A stretch of DNA of 64,000 nt from PALSA-1296 sp038322815 (GTDB lineage: Bacteria > Bacteroidota > Ignavibacteria > Palsa-1295). Of this stretch, positions 54,801 through 62,637 are shown in pieces; position 1 is the first letter of the stretch, and each line of letters opens with the position of its first letter. The DNA lies in the NCBI GenBank assembly GCA_038322815.1, contig JBBQGG010000005.1:23464-87463 (forward strand). The letters run 5' to 3'. A program made the position numbers and the translations under genes. The notes under the pieces were generated by a model. That model made no database searches and was not told where the DNA came from. It was given only the letters and a program-made list of their open reading frames with translations.

Positions 54801-55010
54801 TAGGTCATAAATAGTAAAATCACCCTGCCAAACTACAGTATCTCCAACAACAACATCCAGCGAGGCAGGAGAATAGTTATGGCCGAGTTGATCGCCGAAT
54901 TGAATTATGTGCTTGGTTGGGACTGCATAAACAACGGATGCAGATACAAGCACAACCATTAAAGTAACTGATACAAACAGGGAGATAATAAAAGATTTAT
55001 GGAGTTTCAT
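51861..55010 (-). pseudogene. T9SS-sorted cupredoxin/IgGFc-binding-like protein, in-frame TGA
   Basis: Two adjacent minus-strand frames are in the same phase, separated by one TGA (54236-54234) and 17 sense codons. Reading through it gives NDNPGE-stop-HILNNNISGGAFIII, which rejoins the IgGFc-binding N-terminal domain pattern at once, so a point mutation (or a base error) has cut the gene. The first part has a signal peptide (...VVYA) and a plastocyanin-like domain (residues about 30-115, ASLDVVVGDTVVWQG) in which the copper Cys and His are missing. The second part holds GQTYLVKSNGDD ... EVISGH, repeated beta domains and a T9SS type A sorting end (LNPNPASGYSV ... GIYYVLL). Full length would be about 1049 residues. 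Its 3' end faces the other T9SS gene. Confidence 0.85.
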
Positions 55011-55143
55011 CGAATTAAAGAATTAGCTATACATATGTAACAGAATAGAAAACGCAAAGAAAGGCAAAGAGGTGCAATATGTTTATTTTTCGGATAAAAG
55101 GGACGGGGAAGGTGGATAAAACTCTCTTAGGACAGAAATGCGC

Positions 55144-55269
55144 TTATTTCATATTCTCCAACTTCCGGACTCTGCGATCCAATCGCATCAAAAAAGTAAA
55201 AATGCCAAGCCAAATCACCGTGGCAATGATGCCGACAACATAGAGTGGGTGATTTTGTAAGAAGTCCAT
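55144..55269 (-). CDS. ccmD: CcmD-like small heme exporter subunit
   Basis: A 41-residue open frame starting at ATG 55269, 18 bases after the ccmC stop. The product begins MDFLQNHPLYVVGIIATVIW, continues as one membrane helix (residues about 8-28) and has a basic cytoplasmic tail, RLDRRVRKLENMK. This is the plan of CcmD, the tiny subunit that binds CcmC and the CcmABC complex; the sequence is too short for a firm homology call, and position after ccmC is the main support. The window of 55011-55143 downstream holds nothing else that I can see. Confidence 0.8.
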   Translation of the reverse strand: MDFLQNHPLYVVGIIATVIWLGIFTFLMRLDRRVRKLENMK

Positions 55270-55287
55270 AGATGTAATCGTTAGTTT

Positions 55288-56247
55288 TTAGTCGTTAGCA
55301 GAAAATTCTTTTCGCAGAACAATCGTATAAAGCTCTTTAATCCATAAAAAAAGCAATGTAAAGAGCAGAACATTTGCCCAAAGAATATAACTTAAAATCG
55401 GATCAGTATGCGTCTTGCCCGAAAGATTGATCACCGGCGCTTCCGTGCCGCTTGAACCGGGATGCAGACTTTGTGTAATGCGCGGAAGTACGAACATCAA
55501 AAACGGAACAGTAACGAATGCTATTATATTATAAACTGCAGCAATGCGCGCTTTCTTTTCTTCGCCTTCTTCGAGAAGTGAACGAAGCAAGAAGTAAGCA
55601 ATATAGATCAGAAGTAAAATAAAGATCGAAGTCTCACGTGGATCCCAATTCCAAAATGTACCCCACGAAAACCGCGCCCATATACTGCCGGTAACCGTCG
55701 CAAGGAATGTAAACATAAATCCGATAGCGCTTGAAGCCCGTGCTTTGAAATCATATTCCATTTTTCTCTTTCGAAGATACAGAATGGAATAGATCGTAGC
55801 GAAGAGAAATGCAATAAAAGCCACAAAAGACATTGGCACATGAAAAAGCATATTGCGTCCAAGCTCGCCAAGACCCTGAATAAGCGGAAATGTGATAGCG
55901 GGATTGATGCGCTCGATCCTTACAACATCAAAATAATTTTCCGAAGGTAAGTAACTGCAATCAGCAACTATTACGTCCCCAATTTTCAGATCCTGCGAAC
56001 GATCAACAAGTATTCTCTTCTCATTACCGTATATATCTTTAGCATTATAGAATTTTTTCGCAACAGAATCATACGAAGTCGTGGTTATCGTCGCCTTAAC
56101 GGGAGTGACATTCGCAACATTATTCATCTTCAGTGTCACGACGTCAGTAAAACTTCCGCCGATAGGAGTAGCAAAGCAGATAAAGACGCTCACTGCAAAT
56201 AGTGCGCCGAGAAGAAGATGATATAGAGTTGAGCGAAAGAATTTCAT
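55288..56247 (-). CDS. ccmC: heme exporter CcmC with periplasmic insertion
   Basis: CcmC delivers heme to the chaperone CcmE in the System I cytochrome c pathway. The 319-residue protein has the WWD heme-binding motif WGTFWNWDPRET at about residues 193-204 and a flanking His in FHVPMSF. About six membrane segments are expected. The first helix (residues 9-29) is separated from the next by a polar segment of about 100 residues (VKATITTTSYDS ... DVIVADCSYLPSENYFDVVRIE) with alternating strands that resembles an OB-fold; ordinary CcmC is near 240 residues and lacks it. The gene follows ccmB across a heptamer hairpin and is followed by ccmD. Confidence 0.9.
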   Translation of the reverse strand: MKFFRSTLYHLLLGALFAVSVFICFATPIGGSFTDVVTLKMNNVANVTPVKATITTTSYDSVAKKFYNAKDIYGNEKRILVDRSQDLKIGDVIVADCSYLPSENYFDVVRIERINPAITFPLIQGLGELGRNMLFHVPMSFVAFIAFLFATIYSILYLRKRKMEYDFKARASSAIGFMFTFLATVTGSIWARFSWGTFWNWDPRETSIFILLLIYIAYFLLRSLLEEGEEKKARIAAVYNIIAFVTVPFLMFVLPRITQSLHPGSSGTEAPVINLSGKTHTDPILSYILWANVLLFTLLFLWIKELYTIVLRKEFSAND

Positions 56248-56252
56248 AGTAT

Positions 56253-56329
56253 TCAGTAGTGAGTAGTGAGTAGTGAGTAGTTAGGAAAGATTATCCCTTA
56301 CTACTCACTACTAACTACTTACTACTCAT
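56253..56329. repeat. heptamer array pair (AGTAGTG / ACTACTC)
   Basis: CAGTAGTG, AGTAGTG, AGTAGTG, AGTAGTT, AGG, a spacer with AAAGATTATC, and the complement CCTTACTACTC, ACTACTA, ACTACTT, ACTACTC. The arms can pair. It lies between ccmB and ccmC. Confidence 0.9.
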
Positions 56330-56985
56330 TCCTGCCAAATAAATTGAAAAAGTACATAACTGACCAGCGTCACAGCTACATCGAACGAAAAAAGTATCAG
56401 AATATCTCCGCGAACGCCATTCCATGAACTAGCAACTTCCATAGTAATACGTGTTGCATCGGTCGTTGCGATCACTAGCGGCAGCATCACTGGCAGTGCA
56501 AGAACAGGAAGCAATGCTCCCTTTTGCGAGGCACGAGCAACAAGAGCTGATACGATCGTCACCGTAGAAGATGTTCCGATGGCTCCGAGAATAAGCTGCA
56601 ATGCGAACATTCCTACATCGCGGACAACAAAATCGCGAAAGAAAAATGCGAAAAAAATTACTGCGCAAATCGCAAGCGAAAAAACAAGAAGCAGATTAAA
56701 AAGATATTTTCCCCAAAACACATCTTCAGGTTCGGCGTATAGACGGAGCAGAAATGAAGTCCCCCGTTCTTCTTCGCTGATGAAACTTCGCGCAAGACCA
56801 GTCAGCGCTCCGAAGAAAAGCGAGATCCAAAACAGTGCACTCATAATCGAAGAACTCATCTGTTCGCCCGGCGCGGAGAAGAGAATCGTCGTCACCGTCA
56901 CCAGCAAGAACATCACCACTGCGCTTACGCCAAAGCGTGAGCGAAGCTCAATGCGAATATCTTTACGAAGGATGGGGGAGAGCAT
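56326..56985 (-). CDS. ccmB: heme exporter CcmB
   Basis: The 219-residue membrane permease of the CcmAB(CD) heme export complex. Features are the amphipathic N-terminus LRKDIRIELRSRFG, six membrane segments, a loop SFISEEERGTSFLLRLYAEPEDVFWGKYLFNLLLVFSLA that carries the conserved E-R-G-T, and LGAIGTSSTVTIVSALVARASQKGALLPVLALP. Length is normal (220). The ATPase gene ccmA is not beside it in this window; instead the region upstream holds an orphan antitoxin-like gene and a second partial ccmB start, so ccmA is either elsewhere or was separated by rearrangement. Confidence 0.93.
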   Translation of the reverse strand: MLSPILRKDIRIELRSRFGVSAVVMFLLVTVTTILFSAPGEQMSSSIMSALFWISLFFGALTGLARSFISEEERGTSFLLRLYAEPEDVFWGKYLFNLLLVFSLAICAVIFFAFFFRDFVVRDVGMFALQLILGAIGTSSTVTIVSALVARASQKGALLPVLALPVMLPLVIATTDATRITMEVASSWNGVRGDILILFSFDVAVTLVSYVLFQFIWQE

Positions 56986-57039
56986 TATTCAAGAGATTTG
57001 TAAACTTACCTTGCCTTTCGGGAGCACTCAACTGTATAA

Positions 57040-57231
57040 TTAGACATTAAGCTTACCGCGACGGATAAGTTTTTGTTTTACCGACGCAAGAGATTCACGA
57101 GGCTCCTTCTTTCTTTCCTTAATAATCATTGCATCAGAGAAATCTTCCCAAAGTTTACCCCATTTCTTCAGATCAATGAGAACGGAAGTCGTTTTTCCCT
57201 TTTCATCGGTGAGATATTGTATTCCAGACAT
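57040..57231 (-). CDS. antitoxin-like protein without partner toxin
   Basis: A 63-residue protein starting MSGIQYLTDEKGKTTSVLIDL, continuing KKWGKLWEDFSDAMIIKERK and ending VKQKLIRRGKLNV. The pattern, with a short beta start and a long charged helix, is that of Phd/RelB-type antitoxins of chromosomal RelE/ParE systems. No toxin gene is next to it on either strand: on one side is ccmB, on the other the broken stretch from 57294 to 57625. It is likely an orphan after loss of its toxin. Confidence 0.7.
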   Translation of the reverse strand: MSGIQYLTDEKGKTTSVLIDLKKWGKLWEDFSDAMIIKERKKEPRESLASVKQKLIRRGKLNV

Positions 57232-57293
57232 AGTTTATTTTTAGTTGTTACTCTTTTACAACATTTTTATACCATAATTTTGTTCGCTCCCTC

Positions 57294-57349
57294 CAAAGTG
57301 CGAGCGAAGATCTGGTGCGAAGATCTTTGCGAAGTACGGGGGAAAGCAT
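57294..57349 (-). pseudogene. partial copy of the ccmB 5' end
   Basis: The minus strand from ATG 57349 reads MLSPVLRKDLRTRSSLALW, which parallels MLSPILRKDIRIELRSRFG at the true ccmB start (56985); the DNA matches well over about 50 bases (ATGCTTTCCCCCGTACTTCG against ATGCTCTCCCCCATCCTTCG), including GAATAATG just ahead. After this the similarity ends. So the ccmB start was duplicated, about 364 bases apart, with the antitoxin gene in between. Confidence 0.75.
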
Positions 57350-57436
57350 TATTCTTTACCGAAGTTTTTACTAAATCTACTGATTCTTGGCTACAGCCCT
57401 CGAACAAGTACTTCAATTCATCGTTACCAATATCTT

Positions 57437-57625
57437 CTAGATAAGTATCGTATCCTGAATTCTATCGTTATTCAGATCACAATTAATAGTGTCAATTAGT
57501 CCCCAACCCTTGGGCACATAAGATTTTATATTTGGGGAAGTTTCAATAGTAACAATTTCTTGTGCGATGCAATTTTGAGCAAGTAGATAAAATATTATAG
57601 TTGAAAAACAAATTTTTATAAACAT
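57437..57625 (-). pseudogene. truncated exported protein with VCBS-like start
   Basis: A 62-residue frame that starts at 57625, overlapping the nnr stop (TAATG). It has a good signal peptide (MFIKICFSTIIFYLLAQNCIA) and DTINCDLNNDRIQDTILI, as in FG-GAP/VCBS repeat proteins, then a stop. In another frame the minus strand stays open from about 57458 to 57280 (YDTYLEDIGNDELKYLFEG...), so a frameshift or a fused fragment is possible. It is a remnant, not a complete gene. Confidence 0.6.
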
Positions 57626-59199
57626 TATTGTACTCCCATCTCTTTAAATGCCTCCGGCAAATACGTAATAATATCCGTTGCCGTCATCGCCTGCTCTGTC
57701 AGTTCTTCGACGGCAAGATCGCCTGCTAATCCGTGCAAATAGACTGTGAATAGTACTGACTTCAGAACATCATGCCCTTGCGCAATAATCCCTGCGACCA
57801 TCCCTGCAAGCACATCTCCAGATCCGGCTGTTGCCATGCCGGGATTACCGGTGGAGTTGATGGAGATACTTCCATCGGAAGAAGCGATGATCGTCGGCGC
57901 ACCTTTTAAGACAAGAATAACATTATTTTTCGTCGCAAATTTTTTTGCAAGATTTATTTTATCTTTCTCGACATCCTGCCATTTCATATCGAGCATTTGC
58001 GCGAACTCACCGATATGCGGCGTGAGGATTGTCGGAGCTTTTCTATCTCTTAGCGCGCGTTTATTTTTATCCAGACCTGCAAGTGCACCACCATCGAGAA
58101 TGATAGGCTTCTTTACTTTTTCGAGAAGTTGCACCACAAGTTCATTCACTTCATCTGTCGGCAGCATTCCCGATCCGCAATGAACGACAGTTGCCTTTCC
58201 AAAAAGATGCGATAATTTTCTAAAGCTCTTTGCAAGTGGCGAGCCATTCTCATCTTCAGGCAAACCGAATGTCATGATCTCCGGCATTGCTGATGCAACG
58301 ATCGATCTTTGCGATTCGGGCGTTGCAACGGAGACAAGTCCACATCCTGATCGAAGCGCTGTGCTTGCTGCCATGATTGCCGCACCTGTCATTCCGTATG
58401 ATCCTGAGATGGATAGCACATGCCCGTAATCAAATTTCGAGCTTGCCATTTTTCTTTCGGAGAAAAATCCCGCGAAGTCTGATGACTCAGTATAGGTCAT
58501 AGAGGACTTAAGGGATGTATATGCGGCACCTAAAGGAGCTATGGTAATTTCTCCGACAAGATCAGGTGCATCTAATAAATAAAATCCTTGCTTGAGTGAA
58601 CCCATTGCAACTGTGCGGTCGGCATTAACAACAACAGGAATTTTATTTTCGAAGGTCTCAGTTGCTCCGGTATCGGAGTTTAATCCTGTCGGAACATCAA
58701 GCGAGAGAATGTTTGCTTTGAAATGTTCTTGCAATGAAATGAGATCCATCACTGCTTCCTTCGATCTGCCTCTTAATGGACCCGATGCACAGGTTCCAAG
58801 AATTGCATCGATAATAATACCAACTTGAATATGAGCCAGGAAATGCGTATCGCCAAGAGGATAGTGAATGATGTTTTCTTTTGGAAGCAAGACTTTGAGA
58901 ATTTTCAATTGCTGCGCTGCATCCGGAGAAAGTTCTTTTGCAAGACCTGCAATAAAAACAAAGACCTCTATTCCCTTTTCATGCAATAACCTTGCAAGCG
59001 CAAGACCATCGCCTCCATTATTTCCCTTGCCGCAGAAAATGAGGACTGCTTTGCTGCCTAACTCGTCAACCCAATCTTCGATTGCATGAAGCGCGCCGCG
59101 CGCCGCATTCTCCACGAGAACAAGTGACGGAATACCAACCTTGGTGATGAGATGTTCATCAAAGGCGCGGGACTCGGCAGATGTGAGTATTGGGAGCAT
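57625..59199 (-). CDS. nnr: bifunctional NAD(P)H-hydrate epimerase/dehydratase
   Basis: This protein repairs hydrated NADH and NADPH: the N-terminal YjeF domain interconverts the two epimers and the C-terminal kinase-like domain dehydrates the S form with ADP or ATP. It is 524 residues, normal for the fusion. The first half (residues 1-220) has VENAARGAL, FCGKGNNGGDGLALARLL and SLDVPTGLNSDTG. The second half (about 240-520) has SGSYGMTGAAIMAA, PTILTPHIGEFAQML, VLKGAPTIIASSDG and the ATP site NPGMATAGSGDVLAGMVAGIIAQG. It is divergent in no way from nuoN; a long hairpin repeat lies between the two. Confidence 0.96.
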   Translation of the reverse strand: MLPILTSAESRAFDEHLITKVGIPSLVLVENAARGALHAIEDWVDELGSKAVLIFCGKGNNGGDGLALARLLHEKGIEVFVFIAGLAKELSPDAAQQLKILKVLLPKENIIHYPLGDTHFLAHIQVGIIIDAILGTCASGPLRGRSKEAVMDLISLQEHFKANILSLDVPTGLNSDTGATETFENKIPVVVNADRTVAMGSLKQGFYLLDAPDLVGEITIAPLGAAYTSLKSSMTYTESSDFAGFFSERKMASSKFDYGHVLSISGSYGMTGAAIMAASTALRSGCGLVSVATPESQRSIVASAMPEIMTFGLPEDENGSPLAKSFRKLSHLFGKATVVHCGSGMLPTDEVNELVVQLLEKVKKPIILDGGALAGLDKNKRALRDRKAPTILTPHIGEFAQMLDMKWQDVEKDKINLAKKFATKNNVILVLKGAPTIIASSDGSISINSTGNPGMATAGSGDVLAGMVAGIIAQGHDVLKSVLFTVYLHGLAGDLAVEELTEQAMTATDIITYLPEAFKEMGVQ

Positions 59200-59211
59200 A
59201 GGCTTTTTTTT

Positions 59212-59335
59212 GTGTCATTGCGAGACGGGCTTTAGCCCGACGAAGCAATCCCCTGAGGTTACAGTACACCGTTAATTTCTGGCACGATTCAGGGGTTTGC
59301 TTCGTCGTCGCTATGCGACTCCTTACAATGACACG
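59212..59335. repeat. TCATTGCGAG-class long hairpin (nnr-nuoN)
   Basis: GTGTCATTGCGAGACGGGC at the left and GCGACTCCTTACAATGACAC at the right are inverted copies; inner arms are CGAAGCAATCCCCTGA and TCAGGGGTTTGCTTCG. The small stem GGGCTTTAGCCC lies at the left. It sits between nuoN and nnr. Confidence 0.92.
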
Positions 59336-59343
59336 CTTTTTAT

Positions 59344-60789
59344 TTACTTAAAAAAATACTCAGCGGCATCGGTCAATAATCCCGGCATGAGCCCGAGCAC
59401 GATAAGTGCTGCAGATGCAAATCCAATAGCGATATAAGAGATGTTATTTTCCTTTACAGGAATTGCCGTCTCTTCACGAACAGGCTCACGGAAATACATT
59501 AAGACGATGATGCGCAGATAAAAATAACTTGCGATGATACTTGAGATTACTCCGATTATTGCAAGCCAGGTCATGCCTGCATTGATCGCAGCAAGGAAGA
59601 GATAATACTTTCCGAAAAATCCTGCGAATGGCGGAATACCTGCAAGCGAAAGCATGATGATCGAAAGCAAAAATGCTGCCCACGGTCTGCGCTTACTTAA
59701 TCCGATATAATCATTGAGTTCTAATCCTGTGCCCGTTTCTTTTTCGAGCATTGCAACAATGCCGAATGCAGCGATCTGCATCACGAGGTACACCGCTGCA
59801 TAAATTCCGACACCTGCTGCGCCGCTTACATTAAGCGCTGCAACTCCAATAAGTAAATATCCTGCATGTGCTGTGCTGGAATATGCAAGCATTCTCTTGA
59901 TTCTCGTCTGCGCGATAGCAACAATATTTCCATACAGCATTGAGCAAGCGGCAAGCACTGCAATAACTATCTGAATTTTTTCTGCACCGCCCGAAAGAAC
60001 ACTTCGCGGAATCGAACTGAAAACAAGAATGAGTGCGCTGAATGCTGCCGCTTTCCCGGCTGTGGACATATAACCCGATACTACTGTAGGTGCTCCTTCA
60101 TAGACATCAGGCGCCCATTGATGAAATGGAAATGCTGCAACCTTAAATGCAAAGCCGACGATAAGTAAGATCAATCCAAGCATCAAGATCGGGCTTGAAA
60201 TATTTACTACATGCAGACCACTCATCGCAACTAAATTCATCGTGCCTAAACTTCCGTAGATCAATGCAATCCCATAGAGAAAAAAGCCGGTCGCAAAAGC
60301 ACCAAGCAAAAAATATTTCAACGCTGCTTCATTCGATGCTTCTTTCTTGCGGAAAATTCCTGCAAGGACATAGAATGCAATGGACATTGTCTCCAACCCC
60401 AAGAACGTAACAAGCAGATCAGCGCCGGATGCCATCATCACCATTCCTGTTGCTGCAAAAAGTATCAGTGCGCAGAATTCACCTATAAGAACTTCTTCCT
60501 CTTTTAAATATTCTTCAGCTAAGAGTGCAGTAAGTATAGTTGCAGCACAAAAGATAATAGTGAAAAAATTTGAGTATCCGTTGTTAAAAAAAAGTCCGCC
60601 GAATGCAACGACGGAAACACCGGTCATATTTATTCCAGCAAACACAGCCGCTGCACCTGCTCCGAGGATCGTAAGGTATAGCGGAACACGCGATGGCGTT
60701 TTTTCAAACGCATCCCATAGCAGGATGATAAGTCCTGTCCCTGCTAAAATAATGAGCGGCAATGCCGCGATGAGATCTGTTTGATTCAC
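59344..60789 (-). CDS. nuoN: NADH-quinone oxidoreductase subunit N
   Basis: A 481-residue antiporter-like subunit of complex I, which helps move protons across the membrane as quinone is reduced. About 14 membrane segments are expected. Family features are LVTFLGLETMSIAFYVLAG, EAALKYFLLGAFATGFFLYG with the channel Lys and Glu, FKVAAFPFHQWAPDVYEGAPT, and KRMLAYSSTAHAGYLLIG. Length is normal. It follows nuoM on the minus strand with a hairpin between them; nnr follows downstream. Confidence 0.96.
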   Translation of the reverse strand: MNQTDLIAALPLIILAGTGLIILLWDAFEKTPSRVPLYLTILGAGAAAVFAGINMTGVSVVAFGGLFFNNGYSNFFTIIFCAATILTALLAEEYLKEEEVLIGEFCALILFAATGMVMMASGADLLVTFLGLETMSIAFYVLAGIFRKKEASNEAALKYFLLGAFATGFFLYGIALIYGSLGTMNLVAMSGLHVVNISSPILMLGLILLIVGFAFKVAAFPFHQWAPDVYEGAPTVVSGYMSTAGKAAAFSALILVFSSIPRSVLSGGAEKIQIVIAVLAACSMLYGNIVAIAQTRIKRMLAYSSTAHAGYLLIGVAALNVSGAAGVGIYAAVYLVMQIAAFGIVAMLEKETGTGLELNDYIGLSKRRPWAAFLLSIIMLSLAGIPPFAGFFGKYYLFLAAINAGMTWLAIIGVISSIIASYFYLRIIVLMYFREPVREETAIPVKENNISYIAIGFASAALIVLGLMPGLLTDAAEYFFK

Positions 60790-60810
60790 AGTAACTATAT
60801 AAATTTCAAA

Positions 60811-60947
60811 CGTGTCATTGCGAGCGATAGCGAAGCAATCCCCTGATGGATAATATCATATCGCTTTCAGCTGCAAAGTTCATGGGATTGCTTCGTCGGG
60901 CTAAAGCCAATCCTGCCTAATCGTCGCATACCCTCGCAATGGCACAC
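60811..60947. repeat. TCATTGCGAG-class long hairpin (nuoN-nuoM)
   Basis: CGTGTCATTGCGAGCGATAG at the left and ACCCTCGCAATGGCACAC at the right, with inner arms GCGAAGCAATCCC and GGGATTGCTTCG. It fills the gap between nuoM and nuoN. A copy inside an operon must be read through or must end part of the transcripts. Confidence 0.92.
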
Positions 60948-62498
60948 TTATTTTAAAATTAACTTCGGGTCAAGCACTTTGTACTCACTCGTTTTCACCG
61001 TTGATGTTCCGATCAAAGAATTTGAAAGCGCATTCATACTTTTTTCGCTAACCTTCATAAAGCTCATTGGCTGAATACCTATCCATACCATAAAGATCAC
61101 AAGCGGCACAAGTGAAAGTATCTCTCGCTTCGATAAATCCTTTAATCCGCGATTATGCTCGTTCGTGATCGGGCCCATCATAAATCGCTGATACATCCAA
61201 AGTAAATATACGGCAGCAAGAATTACACCTGTCGATGAGAAAATTGCATACGCCCAATTATGTAAAACTGTGGATTGGAATGCGCCCATCAGCGTTAAAT
61301 ATTCGCCGACAAATCCGTTCAATCCCGGCAAACCAACGCTCGATAACATTGCAATTGCAAAAAATACTGCGAACTGCGGCGTAATCTTTGCAAGTCCGCC
61401 GTAATCTTTTATTGCGCGTGTATGAGTCCGCTCATACATCATGCCGAACATCATGAACAACATTCCTGTCGAAAGTCCGTGATTGACCATCTGAATCACT
61501 GCGCCTTGCAATCCTTCCCGTGTCATCGAAAATATTCCGAGGACAATAAAGCCCATGTGCGTGACGGATGAATAGGCAATAAGTTTTTTAATATCGGTTT
61601 GCACCATCGCAACAAGTGCGCCGTAAATAATACTAATGACGGCAAGGATACAAAAGACAGGGGCATATTCAATACTTGATTGCGGAAAAAGTCCGAGATT
61701 AAAACGAATGAGTCCGTATGTTCCCATCTTCAGCAGCACACCTGCAAGAATTACGGAGCCGATCGTGGGGGCTTCAACGTGCGCATCGGGCAGCCAAGTA
61801 TGCAATGGGAAAAGCGGGACTTTTATAGCGAATGAAATTGCAAAAGCCCAAAAAAGATATTTCTGAACATCAAGCGAGAGCTTCGCGCTTACGGTTTGCA
61901 GGATCGTAAAATCAGTCGTAAAAACTCCGGTAACTTTTGCTGCTTCAAGTCCAAGCCAGATAATTGCAACAAGCATGAAGAGCGAACCGGCGAGCGTATA
62001 AATGAAGAATTTTACTGCTGCATACATTCTTCTCTCCCCGCCCCAAATGCCGATGATAAAATACATCGGAATGAGAATCAACTCCCAGAATATATAGAAG
62101 AGAAAAAGATCAAGCGAACAAAAAACTCCGAGCATACCTGCTTCAAGTAAAAGCAGAAGCGCCATAAGTCCGGGGATTTTTTTATTCTGAGAATTCCACG
62201 TTCCTATAAGAGCGATGATCATGAGGAATGTAGTCAGCAGAACAAGTAGCATCGACATTCCATCGACTCCGAGAAAATACGAAATAGCAACCGTCTTCGA
62301 AGTGATCCACGGAAGTTTTTCCTGAAACTGGAATCCATCGATCCTCGAATCGCATTGAAAATATAAAATGAGCGATACCACAAACGCAATAAGCGAAACT
62401 GCAAGCGTAAAGATCTTCGCCGTTTTTGCATCTTTTATAAAGTGCAACAGCGCCGCGCCGGCGAGAGGAATGAGTATAAGTAAAGTTAATAAACCCAT
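60948..62498 (-). CDS. nuoM: NADH-quinone oxidoreductase subunit M
   Basis: A 516-residue antiporter-like subunit of complex I. Recognisable parts are the conserved YFLGVDGMSMLLVLLTT, FWELILIPMYFIIGIWGGERRMYAAVKFF with the channel Glu, KVPLFPLHTWLPDAHVEAPT, KKLIAYSSVTHMGFIVLG and LNGFVGEYLTLMGAF. Length is normal (about 510). It is followed by nuoN and preceded by nuoL. The order L-M-N is the usual one for the 3' part of nuo operons. Confidence 0.97.
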   Translation of the reverse strand: MGLLTLLILIPLAGAALLHFIKDAKTAKIFTLAVSLIAFVVSLILYFQCDSRIDGFQFQEKLPWITSKTVAISYFLGVDGMSMLLVLLTTFLMIIALIGTWNSQNKKIPGLMALLLLLEAGMLGVFCSLDLFLFYIFWELILIPMYFIIGIWGGERRMYAAVKFFIYTLAGSLFMLVAIIWLGLEAAKVTGVFTTDFTILQTVSAKLSLDVQKYLFWAFAISFAIKVPLFPLHTWLPDAHVEAPTIGSVILAGVLLKMGTYGLIRFNLGLFPQSSIEYAPVFCILAVISIIYGALVAMVQTDIKKLIAYSSVTHMGFIVLGIFSMTREGLQGAVIQMVNHGLSTGMLFMMFGMMYERTHTRAIKDYGGLAKITPQFAVFFAIAMLSSVGLPGLNGFVGEYLTLMGAFQSTVLHNWAYAIFSSTGVILAAVYLLWMYQRFMMGPITNEHNRGLKDLSKREILSLVPLVIFMVWIGIQPMSFMKVSEKSMNALSNSLIGTSTVKTSEYKVLDPKLILK

Positions 62499-62509
62499 TA
62501 ATACAGAGT

Positions 62510-62537
62510 TCTAAATTCTTAGTTCTTAGTTCTTAAT
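62510..62537. repeat. heptamer array (TTCTTAG)
   Basis: TTCTAAA, TTCTTAG, TTCTTAG, TTCTTAA: four units with period seven in the nuoL-nuoM gap. The same unit type is at 5091-5178. Confidence 0.8.
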
Positions 62538-62540
62538 TAG

Positions 62541-62620
62541 GAACGTCGTGGCAATCTAAAATTCCGAATTAGCAGAACTTCGAAATTGTAGATTGCTTCG
62601 CTGTCGCTCGCTATGACGTA
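62541..62620. repeat. long hairpin, CGTGGCAATCTA variant
   Basis: GAACGTCGTGGCAATCTAAAATTCCG at the left and TAGATTGCTTCGCTGTCGCTCGCTATGACGT at the right share inverted GCAATCTA/TAGATTGC arms. It is a diverged member of the TCATTGCGAG class in the gap between nuoL and nuoM. Confidence 0.6.
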
Positions 62621-62637
62621 ATAAAAGTGATTTCTCA

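Noticed and set aside
57040..57231. Complete toxin-antitoxin pair
   Set aside because: No RelE, ParE or similar frame is adjacent on either strand.
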